A DNA stretch of 64,000 nucleotides from Paenibacillus_G elgii_A (GCA_042219835.1 JBHJMN010000033.1:9167-73166), one strand, 5' to 3'; positions 25,003 to 33,399 are shown, numbered from the stretch's first letter. The notes: generated from the sequence alone by a model not told the origin. Program-made: numbers and translations.

Positions 25003-26478
25003 TTAGTTTTTAGCTGGTTCGGCAGGCTTCTGATCTTTGCCTTCCTTCGCATTTTTGGCGTCCTGCTCCTGCTTGGCTTTAATATAAATTTCCTGCCCTT
25101 TTTCCTGTATTGTCTTGAGCGCGTCGTCCACCGATTTTTTACCATCCATGACGGACTGGATTTCGTTTTCGGCCAACTCGTTGAACGATTTATAAAAAAA
25201 TTCGTACGGGATTTTGTTGTAGTTTTTGTAAAGGTTGTTCTCGCTCATTTTCAGCATATAGAACGGCTCCATACTGCGACCCTCGCGTTCTTTGGCGTAA
25301 GCCGTTCGGGAAAGCAGCGCCCCGTCGTCGGACTTGGTTAGCAATTTGGCCATGTCCTCGCTGTTGATATATTTGACGAGCTCCCAAGCCGCTCTCGGAT
25401 TGGATGAGTTGGCATTGACGGCGAACAGCCCGGAAAGGGAGACGGAATTCGAAACTTCCGGGTTTTTCGGATCGACCGGTACGGTAACGATATCCCAGTT
25501 GACAGGCGTTACGTCTTTCAGTGTTTCCTTGGTGCGTTGAAGGCTGTTGATTATATAAGACCCTCCAACCGTCATGGCGAGTCTTCCGGTGGCGAACAAA
25601 TCTTTCTTCATATGGTCTTCCATCGACATCGGCTTATTCGGATCGAATTTTTCGTTGCCGCCGGCAAACACCGCCCCTGATTTTAAAGCTTCGACGGTCG
25701 TAAGAAGCGATTCTTTCCAGCCGTCCGATTGGATCGTGACCGCTCCCTTGTCTGGGTCGATGAAGGATAATCCGCTGGTCGCTCCGATAGTGTTCATCAT
25801 TTGAAAAGCAATCTGCTTCTTATCATCCATGAAAGCATACGATGCGTTCTCCGCAAAGCCATAGATCCGGTTATCGCCTTGCCCGTCCTTCGGGAACCGC
25901 TTGGCGAGATCCAACACTTCATTCCAGGTCATCTTATTTTTTGGCAGCGGGACGCCGTGCTTCTCGAATAAATCCTTATTATAAAATAACGCCTGACCGT
26001 AGAAGGAAGGGGTCAACCCGTAAATATTGCCGTTGCCCTTCGCTTTGATCTGCTCTATGACATTCGGCAAAATATTTTCGATGTCGAACTTGTCCTGCCG
26101 GATGACGTCGTCAAGCTGGTACAGCTTGCCGTCATTGGCAAACTTCTCGAACGTATCCGGCGAGTCGAGCAACAGCACATCCGGTTTTTCTTCGTCAACA
26201 AGCTTCTGGAATGCCTCGTACGGGTCCTTGCCGCTGCTGTAGATGTTTTGCATAGAAACGACTTGCACGTCAATATTCGGAAATTTTGCTGAGAACAAAT
26301 TGCCGTACTGCTGGAAAAAGTAATTTTTGTCCCAGAATACGACCTTGATGTTTGCTTTCTCGTCTTTGCCAAGCTCCTTCAGCGTCTTAGACGGTTTGGC
26401 TCCTCCCCCAGAATTACATCCCGCGATCAGCACGGCTACAGCCAGTCCAGCCGTGAGTCCAATGCGACTTCGTTTCAT
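25003..26478 (-). CDS. Extracellular solute-binding lipoprotein, tandem copy 3
   Basis: A 491-residue paralogue. The frame opens at 26511, but ATG 26478 (MKRSR) follows AAAGGTGGGG and matches the starts of the other copies. The signal peptide is the same; the linker after the lipid-modified cysteine is shorter (CNSGGGAKPSK). Relative to copies 1 and 2, copies 3 and 4 share LLLDSPDTF/LLLDSSDTF near residue 110 and SLYKN/NLYKN-type segments near residue 420, so 3 and 4 look like the closest pair. Confidence 0.9.
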   Translation of the reverse strand: MKRSRIGLTAGLAVAVLIAGCNSGGGAKPSKTLKELGKDEKANIKVVFWDKNYFFQQYGNLFSAKFPNIDVQVVSMQNIYSSGKDPYEAFQKLVDEEKPDVLLLDSPDTFEKFANDGKLYQLDDVIRQDKFDIENILPNVIEQIKAKGNGNIYGLTPSFYGQALFYNKDLFEKHGVPLPKNKMTWNEVLDLAKRFPKDGQGDNRIYGFAENASYAFMDDKKQIAFQMMNTIGATSGLSFIDPDKGAVTIQSDGWKESLLTTVEALKSGAVFAGGNEKFDPNKPMSMEDHMKKDLFATGRLAMTVGGSYIINSLQRTKETLKDVTPVNWDIVTVPVDPKNPEVSNSVSLSGLFAVNANSSNPRAAWELVKYINSEDMAKLLTKSDDGALLSRTAYAKEREGRSMEPFYMLKMSENNLYKNYNKIPYEFFYKSFNELAENEIQSVMDGKKSVDDALKTIQEKGQEIYIKAKQEQDAKNAKEGKDQKPAEPAKN

Positions 26479-26594
26479 TTCTTTTTCCCCACCTTTTCCG
26501 AAAGACAGCATAATACCTTACTGTGCGGCCTTTTCCAATGATTTCCCACCAAACACTATAGACGGATGAAAAGCGGCAAAGCATTCATTTTTTT

Positions 26595-26614
26595 TTCTAA
26601 ATTTTTCTTTATAA
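26595..26614. promoter_or_regulatory. Upstream dyad of solute-binding gene 3
   Basis: TTCTAAA, six bases, TTTATAA, identical to the copy 2 element, 117 bases ahead of the start of copy 3. The surrounding ~50 bases are also nearly identical between these two gaps. Confidence 0.45.
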
Positions 26615-26673
26615 TTGCTTTACCATCCGTTCTCGGGGGCGAAAGCTCGTTCTGTGAAATAAGGAAAAAAACA

Positions 26674-26707
26674 GCGGCGTCCGGAGGTTTGTATCCCCAG
26701 ACGCCGC
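26674..26707 (-). terminator. Terminator of solute-binding protein gene 4
   Basis: The fourth copy of the repeated hairpin, with a slightly shorter stem, followed on the minus strand by GTTTTTTTCC. Confidence 0.8.
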
Positions 26708-26722
26708 TGCGTTGTTTAAACT

Positions 26723-28192
26723 TTAGTTTTTAGCCGGTTCGGCAGGCTTCTGATCTTTGCCTTCCTTCGCATTCTTGGCATCCTGCTCCTGCTTGGCTTT
26801 AATATAAAATTCCTGCCCTTTTTCCTGCATCGTCTTGAGCGCGTCTTCCGCCGATTTCTTGCCTTCGACCACGGATATGACTTCGTTTTCGGCCAACTCG
26901 TAGTACGATTGATAAAATCCCGACGGGATTTTGCTGGAGTTTTTGTAAAGGCTGTGCTCGCTCATTTTCAGCATATAGAATGGTTCCATACTGCGGCCCT
27001 CGCGTTCTTTGACGTAAGCCGTTCGGGAAAGCAGCGTCCCGTCTTCGGACTTGGTAAGCAATTTGGCTATTTCTTCGCTGTTGATAAACTTGACGAGCTC
27101 CCAAGCCGCTCTCGGATTGGACGAGTTGGCATTGACGGCGAACAGCGAGGAAAGGGAGATGGCGTTCGAAACTTCCGGGTTTTTCGGATCGACCGGTACG
27201 GTAACGATATCCCAGTTGACAGGCGTTACGTCTTTCAGCATTTCCTTGGTGCGTTGAAGGCTGCTAAACATATAACTGCTTTCCACCGTCATGGCGACTC
27301 TTCCGGTGGCGAACAAATCTTTCTTCATAGGGTCATCCGTCATCGGCTTACTCGGATCGAATTGTTCATTGCTGCCAGCAAACACCGCCCCCGATTTTAA
27401 AGCTTCCACTGTCGCTAGAAGCGCCTCTTTCCAGCCGTCCGATTGGATCGTGACCGCTCCTTTGTCCGGGTCGACTACGGATAATCCGCGGGTTTTTCCC
27501 ATAGTGCTCATCATTTGATAAGCAACCTGCTTCTTATCCGAGAAATAAGAGCCGCTATCCGCAAAGCCGTAGATCCGGTTATCGCCTTGCCCGTCCTTCG
27601 GGAACCGCTTGGCGAGGTCCAGCACTTCGTCCCAGGTCATCTTATTTTTCGGCAGCGGGACGCCGTGCTTCTCGAATAAATCCTTATTATAGAATAACGC
27701 CTGACTGCTAAAGGAAGGGGTCAACCCGTAAATATTGCCGTTGCCTTTCGCTTTGATTTGCTCCACAACGCTTGGCAAAATATTTTCGATGTCGAACTTG
27801 TCCTGCCGAATGACGTCGTCGAGCTGGTACAGCTTGCCGTCATTGACCCACTTCTCGAACGTATCCGACGAATCGAGTAACAGCACATCCGGTTTTTCTT
27901 CTTCGACAAGCTTCTGGAGTGCCTCGCTCGGGTCCTTGTCGCCCATGAGGACGTTTTGCATAGAAACGACTTGCACATCAATATTCGGAAATTTCGCCGA
28001 GAACATATTGCCGTACTGCTGGAAGAAGTAATTTTTGTCCCAGAATAGGACCTTGATACTTGCTTTCTCGTCTTTGCCAAGCTCCTTCAGTGTTTTGGAC
28101 GGCTTGGCTTCTCCCCCGGAATTGGAATTACATCCCGCAATCAACACGGCTACAGCCAGTCCGGCCGTGAGCCCAATACGACTTCGTTTCAT
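26723..28192 (-). CDS. Extracellular solute-binding lipoprotein, tandem copy 4
   Basis: A 489-residue paralogue beginning at ATG 28192 (MKRSR), not at the upstream frame opening 28225. It has two fewer residues than its neighbours, near the SKPMTDDPMKKDLF segment. Signal peptide, hinge region and charged C-terminal tail are conserved. It is the first copy after the divergent promoter region shared with iclR, and the downstream copies probably arose by tandem duplication of a ~1.7 kb unit. The proximity to a sugar-acid operon suggests a sugar ligand, but this is inference. Confidence 0.9.
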   Translation of the reverse strand: MKRSRIGLTAGLAVAVLIAGCNSNSGGEAKPSKTLKELGKDEKASIKVLFWDKNYFFQQYGNMFSAKFPNIDVQVVSMQNVLMGDKDPSEALQKLVEEEKPDVLLLDSSDTFEKWVNDGKLYQLDDVIRQDKFDIENILPSVVEQIKAKGNGNIYGLTPSFSSQALFYNKDLFEKHGVPLPKNKMTWDEVLDLAKRFPKDGQGDNRIYGFADSGSYFSDKKQVAYQMMSTMGKTRGLSVVDPDKGAVTIQSDGWKEALLATVEALKSGAVFAGSNEQFDPSKPMTDDPMKKDLFATGRVAMTVESSYMFSSLQRTKEMLKDVTPVNWDIVTVPVDPKNPEVSNAISLSSLFAVNANSSNPRAAWELVKFINSEEIAKLLTKSEDGTLLSRTAYVKEREGRSMEPFYMLKMSEHSLYKNSSKIPSGFYQSYYELAENEVISVVEGKKSAEDALKTMQEKGQEFYIKAKQEQDAKNAKEGKDQKPAEPAKN

Positions 28193-28316
28193 CTCTTTTT
28201 CTCCACCTTTTCCGAAAGACAGCATATTTATTATCTTACTGCGCCGTCTTTTCTAATTTATTTCTTTATCCCACGTTAATATGACGGAAGAAGGGCAGAA
28301 AAGAATTCATCTTTCT

Positions 28317-28336
28317 TTCTAAAGTTTTCTTTAGAA
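28317..28336. promoter_or_regulatory. Upstream dyad of solute-binding gene 4
   Basis: TTCTAAA, GTTTTC, TTTAGAA: a perfect 7-bp inverted repeat (8 bp with the flanking G/C), 125 bases ahead of the start of copy 4. Confidence 0.5.
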
Positions 28337-28374
28337 TTTCTTTACAATCTGTTTTCTTTCGACGACGATTTTAT

Positions 28375-28388
28375 TATAAACGCTTTCA
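28375..28388 (-). promoter_or_regulatory. Candidate cre (CcpA) site
   Basis: On the minus strand TGAAAGCGTTTATA fits the cre pattern TGWAANCGNTNWCA with one mismatch. It lies between solute-binding gene 4 and the iclR promoter, where carbon catabolite control would be expected. Confidence 0.45.
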
Positions 28389-28416
28389 TCCCGCCGCCCG
28401 TAGGGCCAAATTCCGA

Positions 28417-28446
28417 TTGACACCTTCGAAAGCGCGATGGTACTAT
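28417..28446 (+). promoter_or_regulatory. Sigma-A promoter of the iclR operon
   Basis: TTGACA (28417-28422), 18 bases, TACTAT (28441-28446), about 60 bases ahead of ATG 28509. Confidence 0.7.
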
Positions 28447-28459
28447 AAAAGTGACAAAA

Positions 28460-28479
28460 TACAAAACCATGGTTTTGTA
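28460..28479. promoter_or_regulatory. Perfect 20-bp palindrome, probable IclR operator
   Basis: TACAAAACCA followed directly by its reverse complement TGGTTTTGTA. It lies just downstream of the expected transcription start of iclR, a position fit for autorepression. Confidence 0.7.
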
Positions 28480-28508
28480 TGAAAAACCAACTGTTTTTTG
28501 GAGGAAGC

Positions 28509-29270
28509 ATGGATAAGAAATATTGGGTACCTGCCCTCGAAAAATCCAACCTTGTGCTCCAAGCGATCTCGGAGCAGCCCTCCAGTCTGAAATTGATCGA
28601 TCTGTCGAAGCGGCTCGGAATCAACAAGAGCTCGATGTTTTCCCTGCTTGCCACAATGGAAGCGCTGGACTGGGTCGTACGGGAGGAGGACGCGACGTAT
28701 TCGCTAGGGTCCAAGCTGGGCTACATTGGAAACGCTTTTTTCAAGCAATTCAGCTTGATCGACCGGTTCCGCAAGGAAGCCTCTGTCACCAAGCACGTCA
28801 TCAATGAAACGATTCAGCTGGCGAAGCTGGAACGGAACGAGGTGCTTTATTTGGCGAAGGAGGAGATGCCTTCCCCGGTGCGCTTATCGTCGGAACCCGG
28901 GATCAAATATCCCGCTCACGCGACGGCGCTCGGCAAGGCGATGCTGGCGTGGGTCTCCGAGCCCGAGTTCGGGGCGCTGTACGCTTCGGAAACGCTCGAT
29001 CCGTGCTTGACGCCGCACACGCTGCAGCAGCGCTCCGACCTGATTCGCCAGCTTGAGGACGTGCGGACGAGCGGCTACGCGTACGACTTGCAGGAAGCGG
29101 TCATGGGCTTCTGCTGTGTGGCCGCTCCGGTTCGTTCCGGCAACGGGAAGGTCGTCGCGGCGATCAGCTGCTCCATGTTCCAGCACGAATGGGAGGCGAA
29201 GCGGGAGCTGGCCCGGCATGAAATATGCGCGCTCGCCGAGAGATTGTCGCAATATCAAACCACCACTTAA
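28509..29270 (+). CDS. IclR-family transcriptional regulator
   Basis: A 253-residue regulator with an N-terminal winged helix (about 8-70; SSLKLIDLSKRLGINKSSM, then LATMEALDWV) and a C-terminal GAF-like effector domain (about 85-250; YPAHATALGKAMLAW, SGYAYDLQEAVMGFCCVAAPV). IclR proteins usually control catabolic operons and respond to a pathway intermediate. GGAGGAAG precedes ATG 28509. It is the first gene ahead of five catabolic genes on the same strand and is divergent from the solute-binding array; the palindrome at 28460 is its likely binding site. Confidence 0.88.
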   Translation: MDKKYWVPALEKSNLVLQAISEQPSSLKLIDLSKRLGINKSSMFSLLATMEALDWVVREEDATYSLGSKLGYIGNAFFKQFSLIDRFRKEASVTKHVINETIQLAKLERNEVLYLAKEEMPSPVRLSSEPGIKYPAHATALGKAMLAWVSEPEFGALYASETLDPCLTPHTLQQRSDLIRQLEDVRTSGYAYDLQEAVMGFCCVAAPVRSGNGKVVAAISCSMFQHEWEAKRELARHEICALAERLSQYQTTT

Positions 29271-29288
29271 CCGAAGGATGTGAGCCCC

Positions 29289-30062
29289 GTGAGATTGCAC
29301 AATAAGGTAACGCTCATTACCGGGTCCGGCTCGGGCATCGGGAAAAGCACGGCGCAGCTGTTCGCCCGCGAAGGCGCGACGGTCATCGTAAACGATTTGG
29401 CGGAGGATAAGGGGCTGGAGACGGTCTGGGAGATACGTCAAGCTGGAGGGAATGCACTGTTCGTGCAAGCGGATGTGACGAATCCTGAATCCGTTCAAGC
29501 GCTGGTGGACACCGTCATCTCCAAATACGGCCGGATCGACGTGTTGTTTAACAATGCCGGCATCAGCGGCGTAGGGGCGATCCACGAAGTGGAGCCCGAG
29601 GCGTGGGACCGCGTCATTACGGTTAATATCCGCGGCACATTCCTGCCGTGCAAGTACGTCGTGCCGCATATGATGCAGCGCAAAGAAGGCTCGATCATTA
29701 ACATGTCCTCCTGCATCGCCGAAATCGGGCTGGCGCGCAGGGCATCGTACTCCGCAACCAAAGGAGCCGTGCTGGCGCTGACCAAATCGATGCAGGTCGA
29801 TTACGCTCCCTATAACATCCGTGTGAACGCGCTGCTGCCGGGGACGATCCTGACGCCGTTCGTGGAAAATTATTTGCGGACTTCCTACGACAATCCGGAG
29901 GAAGCTTACGAATCGCTTAAAAAACGACAGCTGAGCGGCGACCTGGGACGCCCGGACGACGTGGCCAATGCTGCGCTGTTCCTCGCTTCGGACGAATCGA
30001 AATTTATGATGGGCTCCCCGCTATATATCGACGGGGGCGCCGTTTTTGGCAAGAACGCGTAA
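29289..30062 (+). CDS. SDR-family oxidoreductase 1
   Basis: A 257-residue classical short-chain dehydrogenase: TGSGSGIGKSTA (NAD(P) binding), NNAGISG, catalytic Ser in INMSSCIAE and YSATK (Tyr and Lys). A strand-2 acidic residue in VIVNDLAEDKG favours NAD. In the operon it would suit oxidation of a 2-keto-3-deoxy sugar acid at C4, as in the non-phosphorylative fucose and rhamnose routes; substrate is inferred from context. AAGGATGTGAG fits GTG 29289 better than GTG 29280. Confidence 0.87.
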   Translation: MRLHNKVTLITGSGSGIGKSTAQLFAREGATVIVNDLAEDKGLETVWEIRQAGGNALFVQADVTNPESVQALVDTVISKYGRIDVLFNNAGISGVGAIHEVEPEAWDRVITVNIRGTFLPCKYVVPHMMQRKEGSIINMSSCIAEIGLARRASYSATKGAVLALTKSMQVDYAPYNIRVNALLPGTILTPFVENYLRTSYDNPEEAYESLKKRQLSGDLGRPDDVANAALFLASDESKFMMGSPLYIDGGAVFGKNA

Positions 30063-30116
30063 CGCATCGATTTTTTAAAACTAAACCTACAATAAGCCAA
30101 GGAGGCATATTCAAAT

Positions 30117-31028
30117 ATGAAACTGCTTACTTTTATCGAAGACGGACAGGAACAACTCGGCGTCAAGACCGACCGCGGCATCGTACATATCGCCAAAGCG
30201 CTTGCAGCGGTCCCCGTTGGAAACGCAGACGTGCCGCAGACGGCGCATGAAGTCATCGAAGGCGGACCTTTTGCGGTTACGGCCCTGCAAGCTTACGTGG
30301 ACCAAGCGCTGGCGGCTGGCGGCAGCGAGGCGTATATCCTGGATGAGGCCGGATTGGCTTACGCCCCGTGCGTTCCGCATCCGAACAAAATCATCTGCGT
30401 CGGGCTGAATTACCGCAAGCATGCGGAAGAAACGAACGCGCCGATTCCGCAGTATCCGATCCTGTTCAACAAATTCAACAATACGCTGACGGGTCACGGA
30501 CAGGACGTGCCGCTGCCGGTCAGCGTGACGAGCAAGGTGGATTACGAGGCGGAACTGGGCATCGTGATCGGCAAGAAGGCGAAGTACGTATCCAAAGAAG
30601 CGGCGCTGGATCACGTGTTCGGCTACTGCAACGTGAACGATTTGTCCGCCCGCGACCTGCAAATGCGTACCCAGCAATGGCTGCTCGGCAAGTCGTGCGA
30701 CGGTTTCAGTCCGCTCGGGCCTTATCTGGTGACGGCCGACGAAGTCGGAGATCCGAACAACCTTTCCATCCGCTGCATCGTGAACGGCGAAGTGCGCCAG
30801 AACTCCAACACGTCGGATATGATCTTCCATTGCGACGAAATCGTCAGCTACATTTCGCAGCATATGACGCTGGTGCCGGGCGACGTCATTTTGACCGGTA
30901 CACCGCAGGGCGTCGTGCTCGGATATCCGGTAGAGAAGCAGGTTTACCTGAAAGACGGCGACGTCGTCACGATCGAGATCGAGAAGCTGGGTTCGCTGAC
31001 GAACCGCATGGTGAACGAGCAGGCGTAA
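30117..31028 (+). CDS. Fumarylacetoacetate hydrolase family protein
   Basis: A 303-residue FAH-fold hydrolase. The catalytic domain (about 90-295) shows KIICVGLNYRKHAEE, PILFNKF, the metal ligands in DYEAELGIVIG and the glycine-rich YCNVNDLSARDLQ, then TGTPQGV. Family members cleave C-C bonds of 1,3-dicarbonyls, for instance 2,4-diketo-3-deoxy-L-fuconate or L-rhamnonate to pyruvate and lactate. That reaction would follow directly from SDR 1. AAGGAGG precedes ATG 30117. Confidence 0.88.
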   Translation: MKLLTFIEDGQEQLGVKTDRGIVHIAKALAAVPVGNADVPQTAHEVIEGGPFAVTALQAYVDQALAAGGSEAYILDEAGLAYAPCVPHPNKIICVGLNYRKHAEETNAPIPQYPILFNKFNNTLTGHGQDVPLPVSVTSKVDYEAELGIVIGKKAKYVSKEAALDHVFGYCNVNDLSARDLQMRTQQWLLGKSCDGFSPLGPYLVTADEVGDPNNLSIRCIVNGEVRQNSNTSDMIFHCDEIVSYISQHMTLVPGDVILTGTPQGVVLGYPVEKQVYLKDGDVVTIEIEKLGSLTNRMVNEQA

Positions 31029-31056
31029 CGGCAGCGGACAAAAGGAGGAACGACGG

Positions 31057-31371
31057 ATGGCAGGACCGATTATTGCAGGAGCGGACGCGCTCGTGATGGA
31101 CCCGCGCGATCATGTGGCGACGGCGATCAAAGATTTGAAGCAGGGTCAGCGGATCACCTTCCGGGTGCAGGAGCAAGTCCAGGAAATAACGCTGCTGGAC
31201 GACGTTCCGTTCGGGCATAAAATGGCGATCCAAGACATCCCGGCCGGGACAGATATCCACAAGTACGGCGAAGTGATCGGACGGACGTCGGTCCCGATCC
31301 TTGCAGGGCAGCATGTTCACGTGCATAACGTCGAAGGAATTCGCGGTCGCGGGGATCAGGCGAAAGCGTGA
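31057..31371 (+). CDS. UxaA-family dehydratase, small (SAF-domain) subunit
   Basis: A 104-residue SAF domain equivalent to the N-terminus of altronate dehydratase UxaA: DPRDHVATAIKDLKQGQRI, VPFGHKMAIQDI and YGEVIGRTS. It acts with the large subunit encoded next. The split into two genes recalls C. jejuni Cj0482/Cj0483 in its fucose locus. AAAGGAGG precedes ATG 31057. Confidence 0.9.
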   Translation: MAGPIIAGADALVMDPRDHVATAIKDLKQGQRITFRVQEQVQEITLLDDVPFGHKMAIQDIPAGTDIHKYGEVIGRTSVPILAGQHVHVHNVEGIRGRGDQAKA

Positions 31372-31395
31372 GAAGCGAAGGGAGAACGAATACTC

Positions 31396-32556
31396 ATGAA
31401 TCACATGATGGGCTATAGAAGACCGAACGGCGACGTGGGCATCCGCAATCATTTGCTTATTATCCCGACCGTCATTTGCGCCAACCAAGTGTGCACCCGG
31501 ATCAACCAGATGGTTCCGGACACGGTGTCGATCCCCCATCAGCACGGCTGCAGCCAGATCGGCGCGGACAAAGACCGCACCTTCGATGTATTGGCGGGAA
31601 CCGGCCGCAATCCGAACGTCGGCGGCGTGATCATCATCAGCCTCGGTTGCGAAGTCGTCGACCCGCATGCGCTGGCCGACGCAATCCGTTCCACAGGCAA
31701 GCCGGTCGAAGTGTTCGACATTCAATCGGTCGGCGGTTCCGTGAAAGCGATCCAGCACGGGGTGGAAATCGCGCGGAAAATGCGCGCCCAGCTCGATGAC
31801 ATGAAGCCTGAGCCGGTGCCTTTCAGCGAGTTGATCATCGGGGTCAAATGCGGCGGCTCGGACGCCACCTCGGGTCTCGCTTCCAATCCGGCGCTCGGCG
31901 CGGCTGCCGATTCGCTCATTCAGCAGGGCGGGGGCGTCGTGATCGGGGAAACGACGGAAATTATCGGCGCCGAGCATGTGCTTGCTTCGCGCTGCGCTAC
32001 GCCGGACATTTCGGAGAAGCTGTATCATATCGTCGACCGCTTCGAGAAGGAAGTCGAGCGGATGGGCGCCGACATGCGGGGCGGCAATCCGAGCCCGGGC
32101 AATATTGCCGGGGGACTCACGACGATCGAAGAAAAATCGCTCGGCTGCATCAGCAAGTGCGGCAGCGCTCCGATCAAAGGCGTCATCGAGTATGCCGAGG
32201 ACATTCCGAAGCACGGGCTCTATTTCATGGATTCGCCGGGCAACGACATCGAATGCGTCTCCGGGATGGCGGCGGGCGGCGCGCATCTGGTCTGCTTTAC
32301 GACGGGGCGGGGGACGCCTACCGGAGCCGCCGTCATTCCGGTCATCAAAATTACCGGCAACAAAAGGATGTTCGAGAAAATGTCGGACAACATGGACGTC
32401 GACGTCAGCGATATGCTGGAAGGCACGCTCAGCCTGGAGGCGGCAGGTCAAGCCGTCTGGGAGGAAATTCAAGCGGTCGCGAACGGAAAACCGACGAAGG
32501 CGGAAATTTTGGGCCATACCGAATTCAGTATCAATCGGATCGGACCGAGCTTATAA
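31396..32556 (+). CDS. UxaA-family dehydratase, large subunit
   Basis: A 386-residue catalytic half of an altronate-dehydratase-like enzyme: GYRRPNGDVGIRNHLLIIPT, HQHGCSQIG, IISLGCEVVD, GVKCGGSDATSGLASNPALG, NPSPGNIAGGLTTIEEKSLG and GRGTPTG. These iron-dependent enzymes remove water from sugar acids to give 2-keto-3-deoxy acids. With the small subunit and the neighbouring SDR and FAH genes the likely substrate is a 6-deoxy aldonic acid rather than altronate, because no kinase or KDPG aldolase gene is present; this is inference. Confidence 0.9.
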   Translation: MNHMMGYRRPNGDVGIRNHLLIIPTVICANQVCTRINQMVPDTVSIPHQHGCSQIGADKDRTFDVLAGTGRNPNVGGVIIISLGCEVVDPHALADAIRSTGKPVEVFDIQSVGGSVKAIQHGVEIARKMRAQLDDMKPEPVPFSELIIGVKCGGSDATSGLASNPALGAAADSLIQQGGGVVIGETTEIIGAEHVLASRCATPDISEKLYHIVDRFEKEVERMGADMRGGNPSPGNIAGGLTTIEEKSLGCISKCGSAPIKGVIEYAEDIPKHGLYFMDSPGNDIECVSGMAAGGAHLVCFTTGRGTPTGAAVIPVIKITGNKRMFEKMSDNMDVDVSDMLEGTLSLEAAGQAVWEEIQAVANGKPTKAEILGHTEFSINRIGPSL

Positions 32557-32587
32557 GCTTACTGCACAACGAGGGAGGCACGGATTC

Positions 32588-33382
32588 ATGGGAAGATTGG
32601 CAGGACGGGTTGCGCTCGTTACAGGGGCGAGCCGGGGCATTGGAGAAGCGATAGCCATTCGTTTGGCGGAGGAAGGCGCGCATGTTGCCATTAACTTCAC
32701 TTCCGAGCGTTCGCGCCCGCTGGCGGATAACGTGAAGAAGCTGGCGGAAGCGCACGGAGTCAAAGCGATGGTGGTTCAAGCCGACGTAGGCAGCAAGCAG
32801 CAGGTGGAAGACATGTTCCGGCAGGTGCAGGAGCAACTGGGCGATGTGGAAATTCTCGTCAACAACGCCGGGATCGCACCGTTCGAACCGTTCTTGAAAT
32901 GTACGGAAGAGACGTGGGACCAGACATATAATACCAACGTCAAATCGATTTTCCTCTGTTCGCAGTTGGCGGCGAAGTCCATGATCGAAAAGCGCTACGG
33001 CAAAATCGTCAACGTCTTGTCGACCGCCAGCCTCGTCGTCACAAGCCCGGTCATTCCGCATTACCAATCGTCCAAAGCGGCGGCGAATATGCTGACGAAG
33101 GGGATGGCGATCGAGCTTGGCAAATACAACATCAACGTCAATGCGGTTGGCCCGAGCACGGTCGATACCGATATGTGCACGGACTATTTGGCCGACGATG
33201 CCATCCGGTCCAAAGAAATCGAAGCGAATCCGATGAAGCGTCTCGGCACCGCCCGCCAGATCGGAGATGCCGTCGTGTTCCTGGCCTCCGAGGAAGCGAT
33301 GCAGGTCAACGGCCATCTGCTGATGGTCGACGGCGGTCTGACTGTCAAAGCGGCCCAGCCGGAAGATCAAATGGAGCATTAA
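32588..33382 (+). CDS. SDR-family oxidoreductase 2
   Basis: A 264-residue classical short-chain dehydrogenase: TGASRGIGEAIA, NNAGIAP, VLSTAS, YQSSK. The segment INFTSERS after strand 2 lacks the usual acidic NAD-specific residue and favours NADP. It could oxidise the free sugar at the head of the pathway or act on another intermediate. GGGAGG precedes ATG 32588. It is the last gene of the operon, ahead of a terminator. Sequence divergence from SDR 1 rules out a recent duplication. Confidence 0.87.
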   Translation: MGRLAGRVALVTGASRGIGEAIAIRLAEEGAHVAINFTSERSRPLADNVKKLAEAHGVKAMVVQADVGSKQQVEDMFRQVQEQLGDVEILVNNAGIAPFEPFLKCTEETWDQTYNTNVKSIFLCSQLAAKSMIEKRYGKIVNVLSTASLVVTSPVIPHYQSSKAAANMLTKGMAIELGKYNINVNAVGPSTVDTDMCTDYLADDAIRSKEIEANPMKRLGTARQIGDAVVFLASEEAMQVNGHLLMVDGGLTVKAAQPEDQMEH

Positions 33383-33399
33383 TTCGCAGCAAAAAATCG

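Noticed and set aside
21486..28192. Repeated ~1.7 kb units as a mobile element or composite transposon
   Set aside because: Each unit is a gene with its own promoter and terminator. There is no transposase, terminal inverted repeat or target duplication; simple tandem duplication explains them.
30967..32517. A 516-codon minus-strand frame opposite the UxaA genes
   Set aside because: Shadow of the GC-rich uxaA-type coding sequence; low-complexity Arg/Asp/His composition and no recognisable domain.
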